From the NCBI RefSeq assembly GCF_009733595.1, contig NZ_WOFH01000010.1, positions 307,694 through 371,693 on the forward strand: 64,000 nucleotides of DNA. The letters are read 5' to 3'. This stretch comes from Actinomadura litoris. Lineage in GTDB: Bacteria; Actinomycetota; Actinomycetes; Streptosporangiales; Streptosporangiaceae. Positions 32,405 to 40,405 of this stretch are shown here, one piece after another. The notes below the pieces were generated by a model. That model searched no databases. It had not been told where the DNA came from and was given only the letters and a program-made list of their open reading frames with translations. Numbering within the stretch: position 1 is the stretch's first letter; each line of letters opens with the position of its first letter. Position numbers and translations under genes: made by a program.

Positions 32405-35145
32405 TGGAGACCCCATCCGTGCCGATGGAGAACTCCGTGCCGATGGAGATCCCGCCCGTGGGGCGGCGGCGCGAGCTGAGCTGCGACGTGCTGGTCGTCG
32501 GCGGCGGCACCGCCGGGACGATGGCGGCGATCACCGCCGCCGAGCACGGGTCGTCGGTGCTGCTGCTGGAGAAGGCGCACGTCCGGCACTCGGGCGCCCT
32601 CGCGATGGGCATGGACGGCGTGAACAACGCGGTCATCCCCGGCAAGGCCACCCCCGAGGACTACGTCGCCGAGATCACCCGCGCCAACGACGGCATCGTC
32701 GACCAGCGGACCGTCCACCAGACGGCGACGCGCGGGTTCGCGATGGTGAAGCGCCTGGAGCGCTACGGCGTGAAGTTCGAGAAGGACGAGCACGGCGAGT
32801 ACGCGGTGCGGCGCGTCCACCGGTCAGGTTCCTACGTGCTGCCGATGCCGGAGGGCAAGGACGTCAAGAAGGTGCTGTACCGGGTGCTGCGGCAGCGCTC
32901 GATCCGGGAGAAGGTGCGGATCGAGAACCGCGTCATGCCGGTGCGCGTCCTCACCTCCGGCGGGCGGGCCGTCGGGGCGGTGGGCTTCGACACCCGCACC
33001 GGCGAGTTCGTCACGGTGTCGGCGAACGCCGTCATCCTCGCGACCGGGGCGGCCGGGCGGCTCGGGCTCCCCGCGTCCGGCTACCTCTACGGGACCTACG
33101 AGAACCCCACCAACGCCGGTGACGGCTACGCGATGGCCTACCACGCGGGCGCGGAGCTGAGCGGCATCGAGTGCTTCCAGATCAACCCGCTCATCAAGGA
33201 CTACAACGGGCCCGCCTGCGCCTACGTCGCCAACCCGTTCGGCGGCTACCAGGTGAACGCCGAGGGCACCCGGTTCGTCGACTGCGACTACTGGTCGGGG
33301 CAGATGATGGCGGAGGTCAAGCGCGAGATCGACTCCGCGCGCGGGCCCATCTACCTCAAGCTCACCCACCTGCCGGACGAGACGCTGTCGGCGCTGGAGA
33401 GCATCCTGCACACCACCGAGCGGCCGACGCGCGGCACGTTCCACTCCGGACGCGGCCACGACTACCGGACGCACGACGTGGAGATGCACATCTCCGAGAT
33501 CGGGCTGTGCGGCGGCCACTCGGCCTCGGGAGTCCGGGTGGACGAGAACGCCCGCACCACGGTCCCCGGCCTGTACGCGGCGGGCGACCTGGCCTGCGTC
33601 CCGCACAACTACATGATCGGCGCGTTCGTGTTCGGTGACCTGGCGGGCGCGCACGCCTCCGCCTACTGCACCTACGGCGAGGGCCTCGCCGCGCTGCCGG
33701 AGGACCAGATCGCGGCGGCGCACGAGCTGATCTACCGCCCGCTGCGCCACCCGGACGGCCCGCCCCAGCCGCAGGTCGAGTACAAGCTCCGCCGGTTCGT
33801 CAACGACTACGTCGCGCCGCCGAAGACGCAGGCCAAGCTCGACATCGCGGTCGAGACCTTCACCCGGATGGAGGGGGAGATCGCCGAGATGGGCGCGACG
33901 ACCCCGCACGAGCTGATGCGCTGCGCGGAGGTGACGTTCATCCGGGACTGCGCGGAGATGGCGGCCCGCTCGTCGCTGGCCCGCACCGAGAGCCGCTGGG
34001 GCCTCTACCACGACCGCGCCGACCTGCCCGAGCGCGACGACGCGTCCTGGATGTACCACCTCGACCTGCGGCGCCGCGACGACGGGACGATGGAGTTCCT
34101 CAAGCGTCCCGTCGCGCCCTACCTGGTGCCGGTGGAGGAGTTCACCGTCCCGCCCGAGGACACGCCCGTCGTCGTCCTGACCCCGGAGGCGCCGCGCTCG
34201 GCCGCGCACACTCCGGTTCCGGGCACGGCCACGACGCGGCAGGCGACCGCGATCGGCCGGTCCCCGCACCTGCTGGAGCTCCAGCGGCTCGCCGAGACCG
34301 AGCCGCCCGTCGAGGAGATCACCCCCTACCTGGAGGACCCGGACCCGAAGGTCCGCCGCGCCGCCGTCGCCACCCTCACCGAGGTCGCGCCGGACGGCGT
34401 CGCGGGGGCCCTCGCGTCCGCGCTCGGGGACGGGCACGGGTCGGTCCGGCGCGCCGCCGCGACCGCGCTGCGCGAGCTGGTCGAGGTGCTGCCCGCGACC
34501 CCCGAGGTGCGGGACGCGCTGTCCGGTGCGCTGGGGAGCGAGGACGCGCAGGTCCGGGCGGCCGTCCTGGACGTCCTGCGCGCGCTGCGGCTCGGCTCGC
34601 CCGAGGTGTTCGGCGACGCGCTCGGGGACCCCGACCACCGCGTCCGCCTCCAGGCCGTGCGGGGCCTGGTCGCCCACGACGCCTCCGACCGGGTGGCGGC
34701 GGCCTCCGGCGACGCGTCCCGCGAGGTGCGGGTCGCGGTCGCGCACGGCCTCGGCACGATCGGCGCCGCCTCCGCGGCGGGCGCCCTGGGCGCGCTGCTC
34801 GGCGACCGCGACGACCTGGTCAGGGCGGCGGCGCTGGAGGCGCTCGCCGGGATCGGCTGCCCGCCGCCGCTCTCCGCCGCCGCCGTCGGCGCCCTGCACG
34901 ACCCCGCCTGGCAGGTCAGGACGGGCGCCGCGCGGGGCCTGGCCGCCGCCGACCCGGAGGTCGCCGCGGGGCCGCTGATCAAGGCGCTGGACGACCCGCA
35001 CCTCGACGTCCGCAAGGCCGCCGTGATCGCGCTGTCCGCCGTCCCCGCGACCCCGGAGGTGGCCGCCGCGCTGGACCGCGCCCGCACCGACCCGGACGCC
35101 GACGTCCGCGCCTACGCCCGCCGGGCGGTCACGGCGCCAGCGTGA
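32404..35145 (+). CDS. AprA-like FAD oxidoreductase fused to C-terminal HEAT repeats
   Basis: A 913-residue fusion. Residues ~25-600 are a fumarate reductase/AprA-family flavoprotein: FAD dinucleotide-binding VVGGGTAGTMAAITAAE, ILATGAAGRLG, HISEIGLCGGHSASGVRVDE and the FAD-closing GLYAAGDLACVPHNYMIGAF, with the helical C-terminal domain typical of the family. Residues ~640-910 hold about nine PBS-lyase-type HEAT repeats, each with a D-x-x-x-x-V-R-x-A-A core (DPDPKVRRAAVATL, DPDHRVRLQAV, DPHLDVRKAAVIAL). The ferredoxin of the operon is the likely redox partner, and the ABC system the supplier of substrate. Reaction unknown; AprA itself reduces APS, but family members differ widely. Confidence 0.85.
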   Translation: METPSVPMENSVPMEIPPVGRRRELSCDVLVVGGGTAGTMAAITAAEHGSSVLLLEKAHVRHSGALAMGMDGVNNAVIPGKATPEDYVAEITRANDGIVDQRTVHQTATRGFAMVKRLERYGVKFEKDEHGEYAVRRVHRSGSYVLPMPEGKDVKKVLYRVLRQRSIREKVRIENRVMPVRVLTSGGRAVGAVGFDTRTGEFVTVSANAVILATGAAGRLGLPASGYLYGTYENPTNAGDGYAMAYHAGAELSGIECFQINPLIKDYNGPACAYVANPFGGYQVNAEGTRFVDCDYWSGQMMAEVKREIDSARGPIYLKLTHLPDETLSALESILHTTERPTRGTFHSGRGHDYRTHDVEMHISEIGLCGGHSASGVRVDENARTTVPGLYAAGDLACVPHNYMIGAFVFGDLAGAHASAYCTYGEGLAALPEDQIAAAHELIYRPLRHPDGPPQPQVEYKLRRFVNDYVAPPKTQAKLDIAVETFTRMEGEIAEMGATTPHELMRCAEVTFIRDCAEMAARSSLARTESRWGLYHDRADLPERDDASWMYHLDLRRRDDGTMEFLKRPVAPYLVPVEEFTVPPEDTPVVVLTPEAPRSAAHTPVPGTATTRQATAIGRSPHLLELQRLAETEPPVEEITPYLEDPDPKVRRAAVATLTEVAPDGVAGALASALGDGHGSVRRAAATALRELVEVLPATPEVRDALSGALGSEDAQVRAAVLDVLRALRLGSPEVFGDALGDPDHRVRLQAVRGLVAHDASDRVAAASGDASREVRVAVAHGLGTIGAASAAGALGALLGDRDDLVRAAALEALAGIGCPPPLSAAAVGALHDPAWQVRTGAARGLAAADPEVAAGPLIKALDDPHLDVRKAAVIALSAVPATPEVAAALDRARTDPDADVRAYARRAVTAPA

Positions 35146-35881
35146 CCAGGGCGGCGGTCCCGGCGATCTCGACCAGCGCGCCGAGGACGTCGCCGGTGAC
35201 CCCGCCCAGCCGCCGGACGGCGTGCCGCAGCATCAGCGCCGCCGCCGCCAGCCCGACCAGGACGGCGGCGGCGGCGCGCGGCGCGCCGCCGGGCCCGCTC
35301 GCGGCCGCCCCGGCGGCGGCCGCGCCCACGACGACGAGCCCGGTGACCAGCAGCGCGTTCCGTGTCGGGACGGTGCCCGCGACCAGCGAGCCCAGCCCGC
35401 CCGGCCGCGCCGCCGGAACGGCGTCCCGGCACGCCCAGGGCAGCGCCGCACGCCCGGTCACGGCCCCGATGACCGCGGCCACGGCGCCATGCGGCGCGGA
35501 CGCGAGCGCCGCGACCTGGACGAGCAGGGTCAGGAGCAGCGTCACCACGCCGAACGGCCCGATGTCGGACCGCTTCATGATCGCGAGCGCCTCCGCCGCC
35601 GGGCGGCCGCTGCCGAGCCCGTCGGCCAGGTCGGCGAGCCCGTCCAGGTGCAGCGCCCGCGTGAGCACCGCCGTCGCCGCCACCGCGAGCGCGGCGCGCA
35701 GCAGCGGCGACAGCCCCGCCGCGTCGCCCGCGACGAGCACCAGCGCCGCGGCGCCGCCGGTGACCAGCCCCACGGCGGGCGCGGTCAGCATCGCGGCCCG
35801 CGCGGTGCCCCGGTCGACGCTCCCCGCCGGCAGCGGCACGACGGTCAGGAGCGTGACGGCCAGCCGCAGCCCCGCGATCAC
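35129..35881 (-). CDS. cobS: Cobalamin synthase (adenosylcobinamide-GDP ribazoletransferase)
   Basis: A 250-residue integral membrane protein starting at GTG 35881, which overlaps the cobU stop by GTGA. CobS joins adenosylcobinamide-GDP and alpha-ribazole. Characteristic pieces: TLLTVVPLPAG at the N-terminus, LTRALHLDGLADLADGLGSGRP, the acidic metal-binding loop, and MKRSDIGPFGV. Several Ala/Leu-rich membrane segments fill the rest. Its 3' end overlaps the convergent flavoprotein gene by 17 bases. Confidence 0.93.
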   Translation of the reverse strand: MIAGLRLAVTLLTVVPLPAGSVDRGTARAAMLTAPAVGLVTGGAAALVLVAGDAAGLSPLLRAALAVAATAVLTRALHLDGLADLADGLGSGRPAAEALAIMKRSDIGPFGVVTLLLTLLVQVAALASAPHGAVAAVIGAVTGRAALPWACRDAVPAARPGGLGSLVAGTVPTRNALLVTGLVVVGAAAAGAAASGPGGAPRAAAAVLVGLAAAALMLRHAVRRLGGVTGDVLGALVEIAGTAALVTLAP

Positions 35882-36822
35882 GCCAGCTCCGTGACGCGGC
35901 CCGCCACGACCAGCGCGGCCTCCTCGGACTCGGCGGCGAGCCGCTGGTTGAGGTGCCCGAGCGCGTCCCGGAACGCCCGTCCCGACCGGGTCGCGGGCAC
36001 CACCGACAGGCCGACCTCGTCGCTCACCGCCACGACGCGGGCCCTCGTGCGCCGCCAGGCGTCGACGAGGCCGTCCAGACGCGGCCGGACGCGGTCCGGG
36101 TCGTCCCACGCCCCTTCCTCGTCGAACACGGCCGCCAGCCAGGAGCCGACGCCGTCCACCAGCACCGCCCCCTCGGCCTCCCCGAGCACGCCGCCGAGAT
36201 CGGAGGTCTCGACCGTCCGCCACCACTCCGGGCGCCGCCGCCTGTGCGCCTCGACGCGCGCCGTCCACTCCGGGTCGTCCGCGCGGACCACGCCGGTCGC
36301 CACGTAGGTCACGTCCGGGCACGCGGCCAGCCGCAGCTCCGCCTCCGCCGACTTCCCCGACCGCGCGCCGCCCAGCAGCAGCGTCCGGTGGGGCCCGCCC
36401 GCCGGACGCCGCCAGAACGCCGTCCGCCGCTCCAACTCCTCGACCGAACGGATCCGGTGGTCGACGTGCACGGCCACAACCTCGGTCCCGGACGTGACGG
36501 CCCCAGCCGTGCGCAGCCGTCCCAGATGCTCGGGTGACCCCACCAGATCCAGCAGGACGGCGTCGTACACCACCCCCGCACCCGGCTCGGGATCGGCCCC
36601 GGGCCCGGACGAGACCAGCGCACGCCCACCGGACGGCCCGGTGACGTCGTGGCCCCCGGCCACGGGGACGCGGGCGCAATCCTCCAGCGGCACGCCGTCG
36701 ATGAGGACCCGCGTCGGCCCGTGCGAGACCCCGGCGGTGCGCAGCCGGCCGCAGGACGCGCACCCGCACCCGGCCGCGGGCCAGCCGCCGGGACCCGCGA
36801 GGTCGAGAAGCTGAATGTCCAT
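35878..36822 (-). CDS. cobU: Adenosylcobinamide kinase/guanylyltransferase with N-terminal extension
   Basis: A 314-residue protein from ATG 36822 (GTG 36855 also possible). The C-terminal ~170 residues are CobU: P-loop LLLGGARSGKSAEAE, TYVATG, HRRRRPEWWRTVET with the guanylylated histidine region, and VDGVGSWL. CobU phosphorylates and GMP-activates adenosylcobinamide before CobS acts. The first ~130 residues (GWPAAGCGCASCGRLRTAG) resemble the start and other fragments of an MBL-fold phosphodiesterase but lack its H-x-H-x-D-H metal motif, so it looks like a decayed or shortened fusion partner. Co-transcribed with cobS. Confidence 0.9.
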   Translation of the reverse strand: MDIQLLDLAGPGGWPAAGCGCASCGRLRTAGVSHGPTRVLIDGVPLEDCARVPVAGGHDVTGPSGGRALVSSGPGADPEPGAGVVYDAVLLDLVGSPEHLGRLRTAGAVTSGTEVVAVHVDHRIRSVEELERRTAFWRRPAGGPHRTLLLGGARSGKSAEAELRLAACPDVTYVATGVVRADDPEWTARVEAHRRRRPEWWRTVETSDLGGVLGEAEGAVLVDGVGSWLAAVFDEEGAWDDPDRVRPRLDGLVDAWRRTRARVVAVSDEVGLSVVPATRSGRAFRDALGHLNQRLAAESEEAALVVAGRVTELA

Positions 36823-36876
36823 GACGCCGCGAATACTACGGTGGCCTGGAAACACGGGCCGCGGGCCCGCCCGGCT

Positions 36877-37587
36877 TCATTCGGCCGGTACCCCCGTCAG
36901 GGTGATGGTCCGGGTCCCCGGGTCGATGTCGCCGAAGGAGGCGCAGCGCCCGTCCCGTCCGTGCACGCGGCCGAACTCGGCGGTCACCACGCGCCATCCC
37001 GGCAGGCCGTTGGCGGCGAGCCGCCCCTCGGCGAGCGCGATCGACCTCCGCTCGGAGACACAGCGGGCGCTGAACCTGGCCACGAGCTCCTTCCGGAGCC
37101 TGGCGAGCGCCTGGGCCCGGGTCCTCTCGGCGCCCGCGAGCGGGCGCCACGGACGCAGTCCGAGCTTCCGGCAGACCCCGGAGTCGCCGGGGAAGACCCC
37201 GACCGCCTTGTCCATGCCGCAGGCCACGAGCGGCGGCGCCGTGCGTGTGCCCTCTCGCACGACGCCCTCCCGCCACAGTCCGGCGCACTCGCCGACCGGG
37301 TCGAGGGTGCCGGTCCCGATGGCGGTCGTGTCGGCTTGCAGGTCCGCGCGCGCGTAGCAGCCGGTGGCCAGGGACTGCTCCACTCCGTCGTCCAGCAGGC
37401 CCCCGGCGACGGCGACGCCGCCGCCCGCCAGGACGAGGGCGGCGACCCCGCCCGCGATCCAGGGCCCGCGCCGGGCGATCCGGCGCCGTCCGGCGGGCCG
37501 CGAGATCTCCTCGACGAGGTGCCGCCTCCGTACGGCACCGGCCGCCGGGTCCAGGTCGCGCTCGCGAGGCGGCGAGTACTCGTTCAC
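36877..37587 (-). CDS. Single-pass membrane protein encoded with the sigma factor (possible anti-sigma)
   Basis: A 236-residue protein, no recognised family. It has a ~40-residue cytoplasmic N-terminus, one membrane helix (PWIAGGVAALVLAGGGVAVAG) and an outside domain with six cysteines (CYARAD, GECAG, VACGM, GVCRKLG, ARCVSE, GRCASFGD), likely disulfide-bonded. Its GTG start overlaps the sigma-factor stop by GTGA, so they are translated together, the arrangement of sigma/anti-sigma pairs. No zinc-binding HxxxCxxC anti-sigma motif is seen, so this role is inference. Confidence 0.6.
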   Translation of the reverse strand: MNEYSPPRERDLDPAAGAVRRRHLVEEISRPAGRRRIARRGPWIAGGVAALVLAGGGVAVAGGLLDDGVEQSLATGCYARADLQADTTAIGTGTLDPVGECAGLWREGVVREGTRTAPPLVACGMDKAVGVFPGDSGVCRKLGLRPWRPLAGAERTRAQALARLRKELVARFSARCVSERRSIALAEGRLAANGLPGWRVVTAEFGRVHGRDGRCASFGDIDPGTRTITLTGVPAE

Positions 37588-38207
37588 AGTTCCTCCTGGG
37601 TCGACTGGAGCGCCGAGTGGCGTTCACCGTTCGCGTGGGGCTCGTTCGCCGCCAGCTCCCGCAGCCGCGACTTCGCCCTGGACAGGCGCGACCGCACGGT
37701 CCCCACCGGCACCCCCAGGGCGACGGCCGCCTGGGCGTAGCTGAGCCCGTCCGCCGCGCACAGGGCGAGGACGTCCTGGTCGTCGGGGGAGAGCCGCCTC
37801 ACCAGGCGCAGGAGCCGCGCCATCGCCCGTTCGGCGTCCAGCCGCTCCGCCACGTCGTCGGCGTGGTCGGAGGCGTCCGGGCGCTCGGGGAGGCGGGCCA
37901 GCGCGTCGCGGTGCCGGCGCCGCGCGCGGTCGCGGTTGCGCGCGACGTTGGCGGCCACGCCGAGCAGCCAGGGCAGGGCCGAGTCGCCGTCCAGCCGCAC
38001 CTCGGCGCGGCGGCGCCACGCCTCAAGGAACACGACCGAGGTCAGCTCCTCCGCCGCCGACCAGTCGCCGGCGCGGCGGAAGCAGTGGTTGTAGACGGCG
38101 CGGGAGTGCCGGTCGAACAGCACCCCGAACGCCTCGGCCTCGCCCTCGACGGCCCGCCGCCACATCTCGGCGTCGGTCGGGTCCGGGTCGGTCGACACGT
38201 ATCTCAT
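37584..38207 (-). CDS. RNA polymerase sigma factor, ECF-like (sigma-70 family)
   Basis: A 207-residue protein from ATG 38207 (GAAGGGC upstream); the frame extends further but is non-coding there. Region 2 is FGVLFDRHSRAVYNHCFRRAGDW...EELTSVVFLEAW, and region 4 is LSPDDQDVLALCAADGLSYAQAAVALGVPVGTVRSRLSRAKSRLREL, a helix-turn-helix for the -35 element. No region 3 lies between, as in ECF sigma factors. It directs polymerase to an unknown regulon, perhaps including the divergent secreted-protein gene. Confidence 0.88.
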   Translation of the reverse strand: MRYVSTDPDPTDAEMWRRAVEGEAEAFGVLFDRHSRAVYNHCFRRAGDWSAAEELTSVVFLEAWRRRAEVRLDGDSALPWLLGVAANVARNRDRARRRHRDALARLPERPDASDHADDVAERLDAERAMARLLRLVRRLSPDDQDVLALCAADGLSYAQAAVALGVPVGTVRSRLSRAKSRLRELAANEPHANGERHSALQSTQEEL

Positions 38208-38314
38208 GCCCTTCTGTGTCCGCGGACGAGCCGGGGGTTCCGCGCGCCCCCGGGAACCCGGACGGCGGCCGCGGACATAGACCCCGTGATGATGATCGAC
38301 ACAGAGGAGCCCAG

Positions 38315-40081
38315 ATGGACACGTCCACCCGCGGCCTGCCGATCCTGTTCGGGAGCGCCGTCGCGGTCGTCGTCGCGGTCGTCGTCGCGTCCGGCGTCGG
38401 CGCGCCCCCGTCGGACCCCGCCGCGCGGTCCACGCCCGTCGCGAACCGTACGCCCCGCCAGGCCGTCGGAGGCACGATGGAGGAGACGGCGCTCCGGGAC
38501 GGTCCACGGATGATCGAACCGAGGCCCGCGTCGCCGTCCCGCGCCCCCCGGCGGCGGGCGGCCGGCCCGCTCCACCGGCTCACGGTGTCGGTCCTCGACC
38601 GCGCCGGTGAGGCGCCCGCCGACGGCGACGCCGAGAGTTTCGGGGTCTTCGACCCTTCGACCGGCGAACAGGTGCACGGCACGTTCACCGGGGGATCGGG
38701 GCAGGTCGAGGTGCCGCCGGGCACGTACCGGGTGGGCACCTGGATCCGCACGCGGGAGCCCGGCCGCCCCGACGCCGCCGCCCTGGTGATCCGGCCGTCG
38801 GTGACGGTCGCCGGCGACACCGGCGTCCTGCTGGACGCCCGCACCACCAGGAAGGTCGAGGTGAGCCTGGACGACCCGGGCCCGAAGATGTTCCTGGGCG
38901 ACGTGCTCGTCCCGATGACGACCAGGGGGGAGCGGCACGCCTACCGCCTCCCGCTGGAGAACGGGCTGTACATCTCCCCGGCGGTCGGCGTGTCGCTCCA
39001 CGTCTTCACCACCTGGACGCCCGGCGGCACGGGCGAGGGCCGGTACCAGTACTCCGTGCTCACCACCTCGAAGGGCCGCATCCCCGACGAGCCGGTGTTC
39101 CGGGTCCACCGCTCCGACCTGGCCGCGGTCCGCACGGGCTACCCCGCGCCCGGCCGCGCCGCCTGCGTCTCGACCTGGACCGGGCCCGACCTGCCCGACC
39201 TGCCCGTCATCGTCTCGCACGGCCTGCTGGCGGGCACGGCGCCGGGGGAGCACACCGTCCACACCACCCCGGGCGTCCGGTGGAGCGACGACCTGCTGAT
39301 GGACGGCGACGACTGCGCCTTCCAGAACCTGGAGGCGACCCAGAGCGGGGAGCGCTACCCGAGCGCCGGTGAGTACACCCGGCGATGGAACACCGCCCCG
39401 CTCACCCCCGCGCTGGCGTACTGGAACGGCGGCGACCTCACCCCCGCCGTCGTCCGCCGCCAAGACCAGCTGGACGTCAACATGTCCCTGTTCTCCGACG
39501 GCGTCCCCAACCACGTCGGGCCGCGGGACGCCCCCTGGGAGGACGGGCACATCACCGGCAGCACGACCCTGAAGCTGGACGGACGGCCGATCGGCACGAG
39601 CCAGGACGCCGGTTTCGGCACCTTCACGCTCCCCGGCGGAGGCGGGCGCTACAGGTTGGAGACCACCGCCGAGCGGAACGTCCCGTGGTCGCCGCTGGGC
39701 ACCCGCACCGACGCGGCCTGGACCTTCACCTCGGCGAACACCGGCACCGAGGCCGCGCCCCCGCTCATGGCCGTGCGCTACGACGCGGGACTCGACGGCC
39801 ACAGCCGCGCCCTCGCCGGTGCCGCACACCGCGTCGGCGCCAAGGTGCAGACCCCGCCCGGGGCCGGGGCGCCCAGAGTGAAGCGGCTCCGCGTCCGCGT
39901 CTCCTACGACGACGGCCGGACGTGGCGGGACGCCGCCACCCGGCCCGCCGGGGACGGCTGGGCCATCGACCTCCGCCACCCCGCGGACGCCGAGTACGTC
40001 TCCCTCTCCGCCACCGCCGTCGACGCGGCGGGCGGCACCGTCGAGCAGAGCACCATCCGCGCCTACGCCCTGCGCCGGTGA
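38315..40081 (+). CDS. Secreted protein resembling the C-terminal region of large actinobacterial S8 peptidases, without protease domain
   Basis: 588 residues from ATG 38315 (GAGGAG upstream). An N-terminal hydrophobic segment (ILFGSAVAVVVAVVVASG) indicates export or anchoring. Beta-rich segments such as HAYRLPLENGLYISPAVG, RYQYSVLTT, FGTFTLPGGGGRYRLETTAE, VRVSYDDGRTWRDAAT and VSLSATAVDAAGGTVEQSTI resemble, from memory, the Ig-like tail of very large actinomycete subtilases; no Asp/His/Ser triad motifs are present. It is divergent from the sigma factor. Function unknown; carbohydrate, peptide or surface binding are possibilities only. Confidence 0.6.
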   Translation: MDTSTRGLPILFGSAVAVVVAVVVASGVGAPPSDPAARSTPVANRTPRQAVGGTMEETALRDGPRMIEPRPASPSRAPRRRAAGPLHRLTVSVLDRAGEAPADGDAESFGVFDPSTGEQVHGTFTGGSGQVEVPPGTYRVGTWIRTREPGRPDAAALVIRPSVTVAGDTGVLLDARTTRKVEVSLDDPGPKMFLGDVLVPMTTRGERHAYRLPLENGLYISPAVGVSLHVFTTWTPGGTGEGRYQYSVLTTSKGRIPDEPVFRVHRSDLAAVRTGYPAPGRAACVSTWTGPDLPDLPVIVSHGLLAGTAPGEHTVHTTPGVRWSDDLLMDGDDCAFQNLEATQSGERYPSAGEYTRRWNTAPLTPALAYWNGGDLTPAVVRRQDQLDVNMSLFSDGVPNHVGPRDAPWEDGHITGSTTLKLDGRPIGTSQDAGFGTFTLPGGGGRYRLETTAERNVPWSPLGTRTDAAWTFTSANTGTEAAPPLMAVRYDAGLDGHSRALAGAAHRVGAKVQTPPGAGAPRVKRLRVRVSYDDGRTWRDAATRPAGDGWAIDLRHPADAEYVSLSATAVDAAGGTVEQSTIRAYALRR

Positions 40082-40164
40082 GGCCGCCGGACGAGTGAGG
40101 CCGCGTCCTGACCGGACACGACACGCCGAGGCGACTAGTGTTCGGGCCGACGAGGGAGGTCGCC

Positions 40165-40362
40165 ATGGCGTGGAACTGGCGTTTGGAAAAGGCCGACGGC
40201 CGCCCGGCCGGGGTATCGGAGGAGACGTTCTCCACCCAGGCGGACGCGGAGAGCTGGCTGGGTGAGAACTGGCGCGGCCTGCGCGCCGACGAGGTCGACA
40301 AGGTGACGCTGCTGGACGGCGAGGACGTCGTCTACGGGATGAGCCTGCTCGACCCCGAGTGA
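40165..40362 (+). CDS. Small conserved hypothetical protein
   Basis: 65 residues from ATG 40165, preceded by GGAGGTCGCC. Starts MAWNWRLEKADGRPAG, with Trp-rich and acidic character, ends MSLLDPE. Small soluble proteins of this look are widespread in actinomycetes, with no known function. A strong terminator follows. Confidence 0.65.
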   Translation: MAWNWRLEKADGRPAGVSEETFSTQADAESWLGENWRGLRADEVDKVTLLDGEDVVYGMSLLDPE

Positions 40363-40371
40363 ACCGGCCGA

Positions 40372-40400
40372 GGGCCGCGGGGCACCGGGCCCCGCGGCCC
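40372..40400. terminator. Bidirectional terminator between small protein gene and aldo/keto reductase
   Basis: 12-base perfect stem GGGCCGCGGGGC/GCCCCGCGGCCC with a 5-base loop, between convergent genes. Confidence 0.8.
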
Positions 40401-40405
40401 CTCGC

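Noticed and set aside
32404..35145. True dissimilatory APS reductase alpha subunit
   Set aside because: The AprA active-site context is not recognisable, the ferredoxin lacks the AprB tail, and no sat, dsr or qmo genes are present.
35129..36769. One 546-residue cobU-cobS fusion protein
   Set aside because: The N-terminal part is cobU read in a wrong frame; the CobS part starts at GTG 35881 overlapping the real cobU stop.
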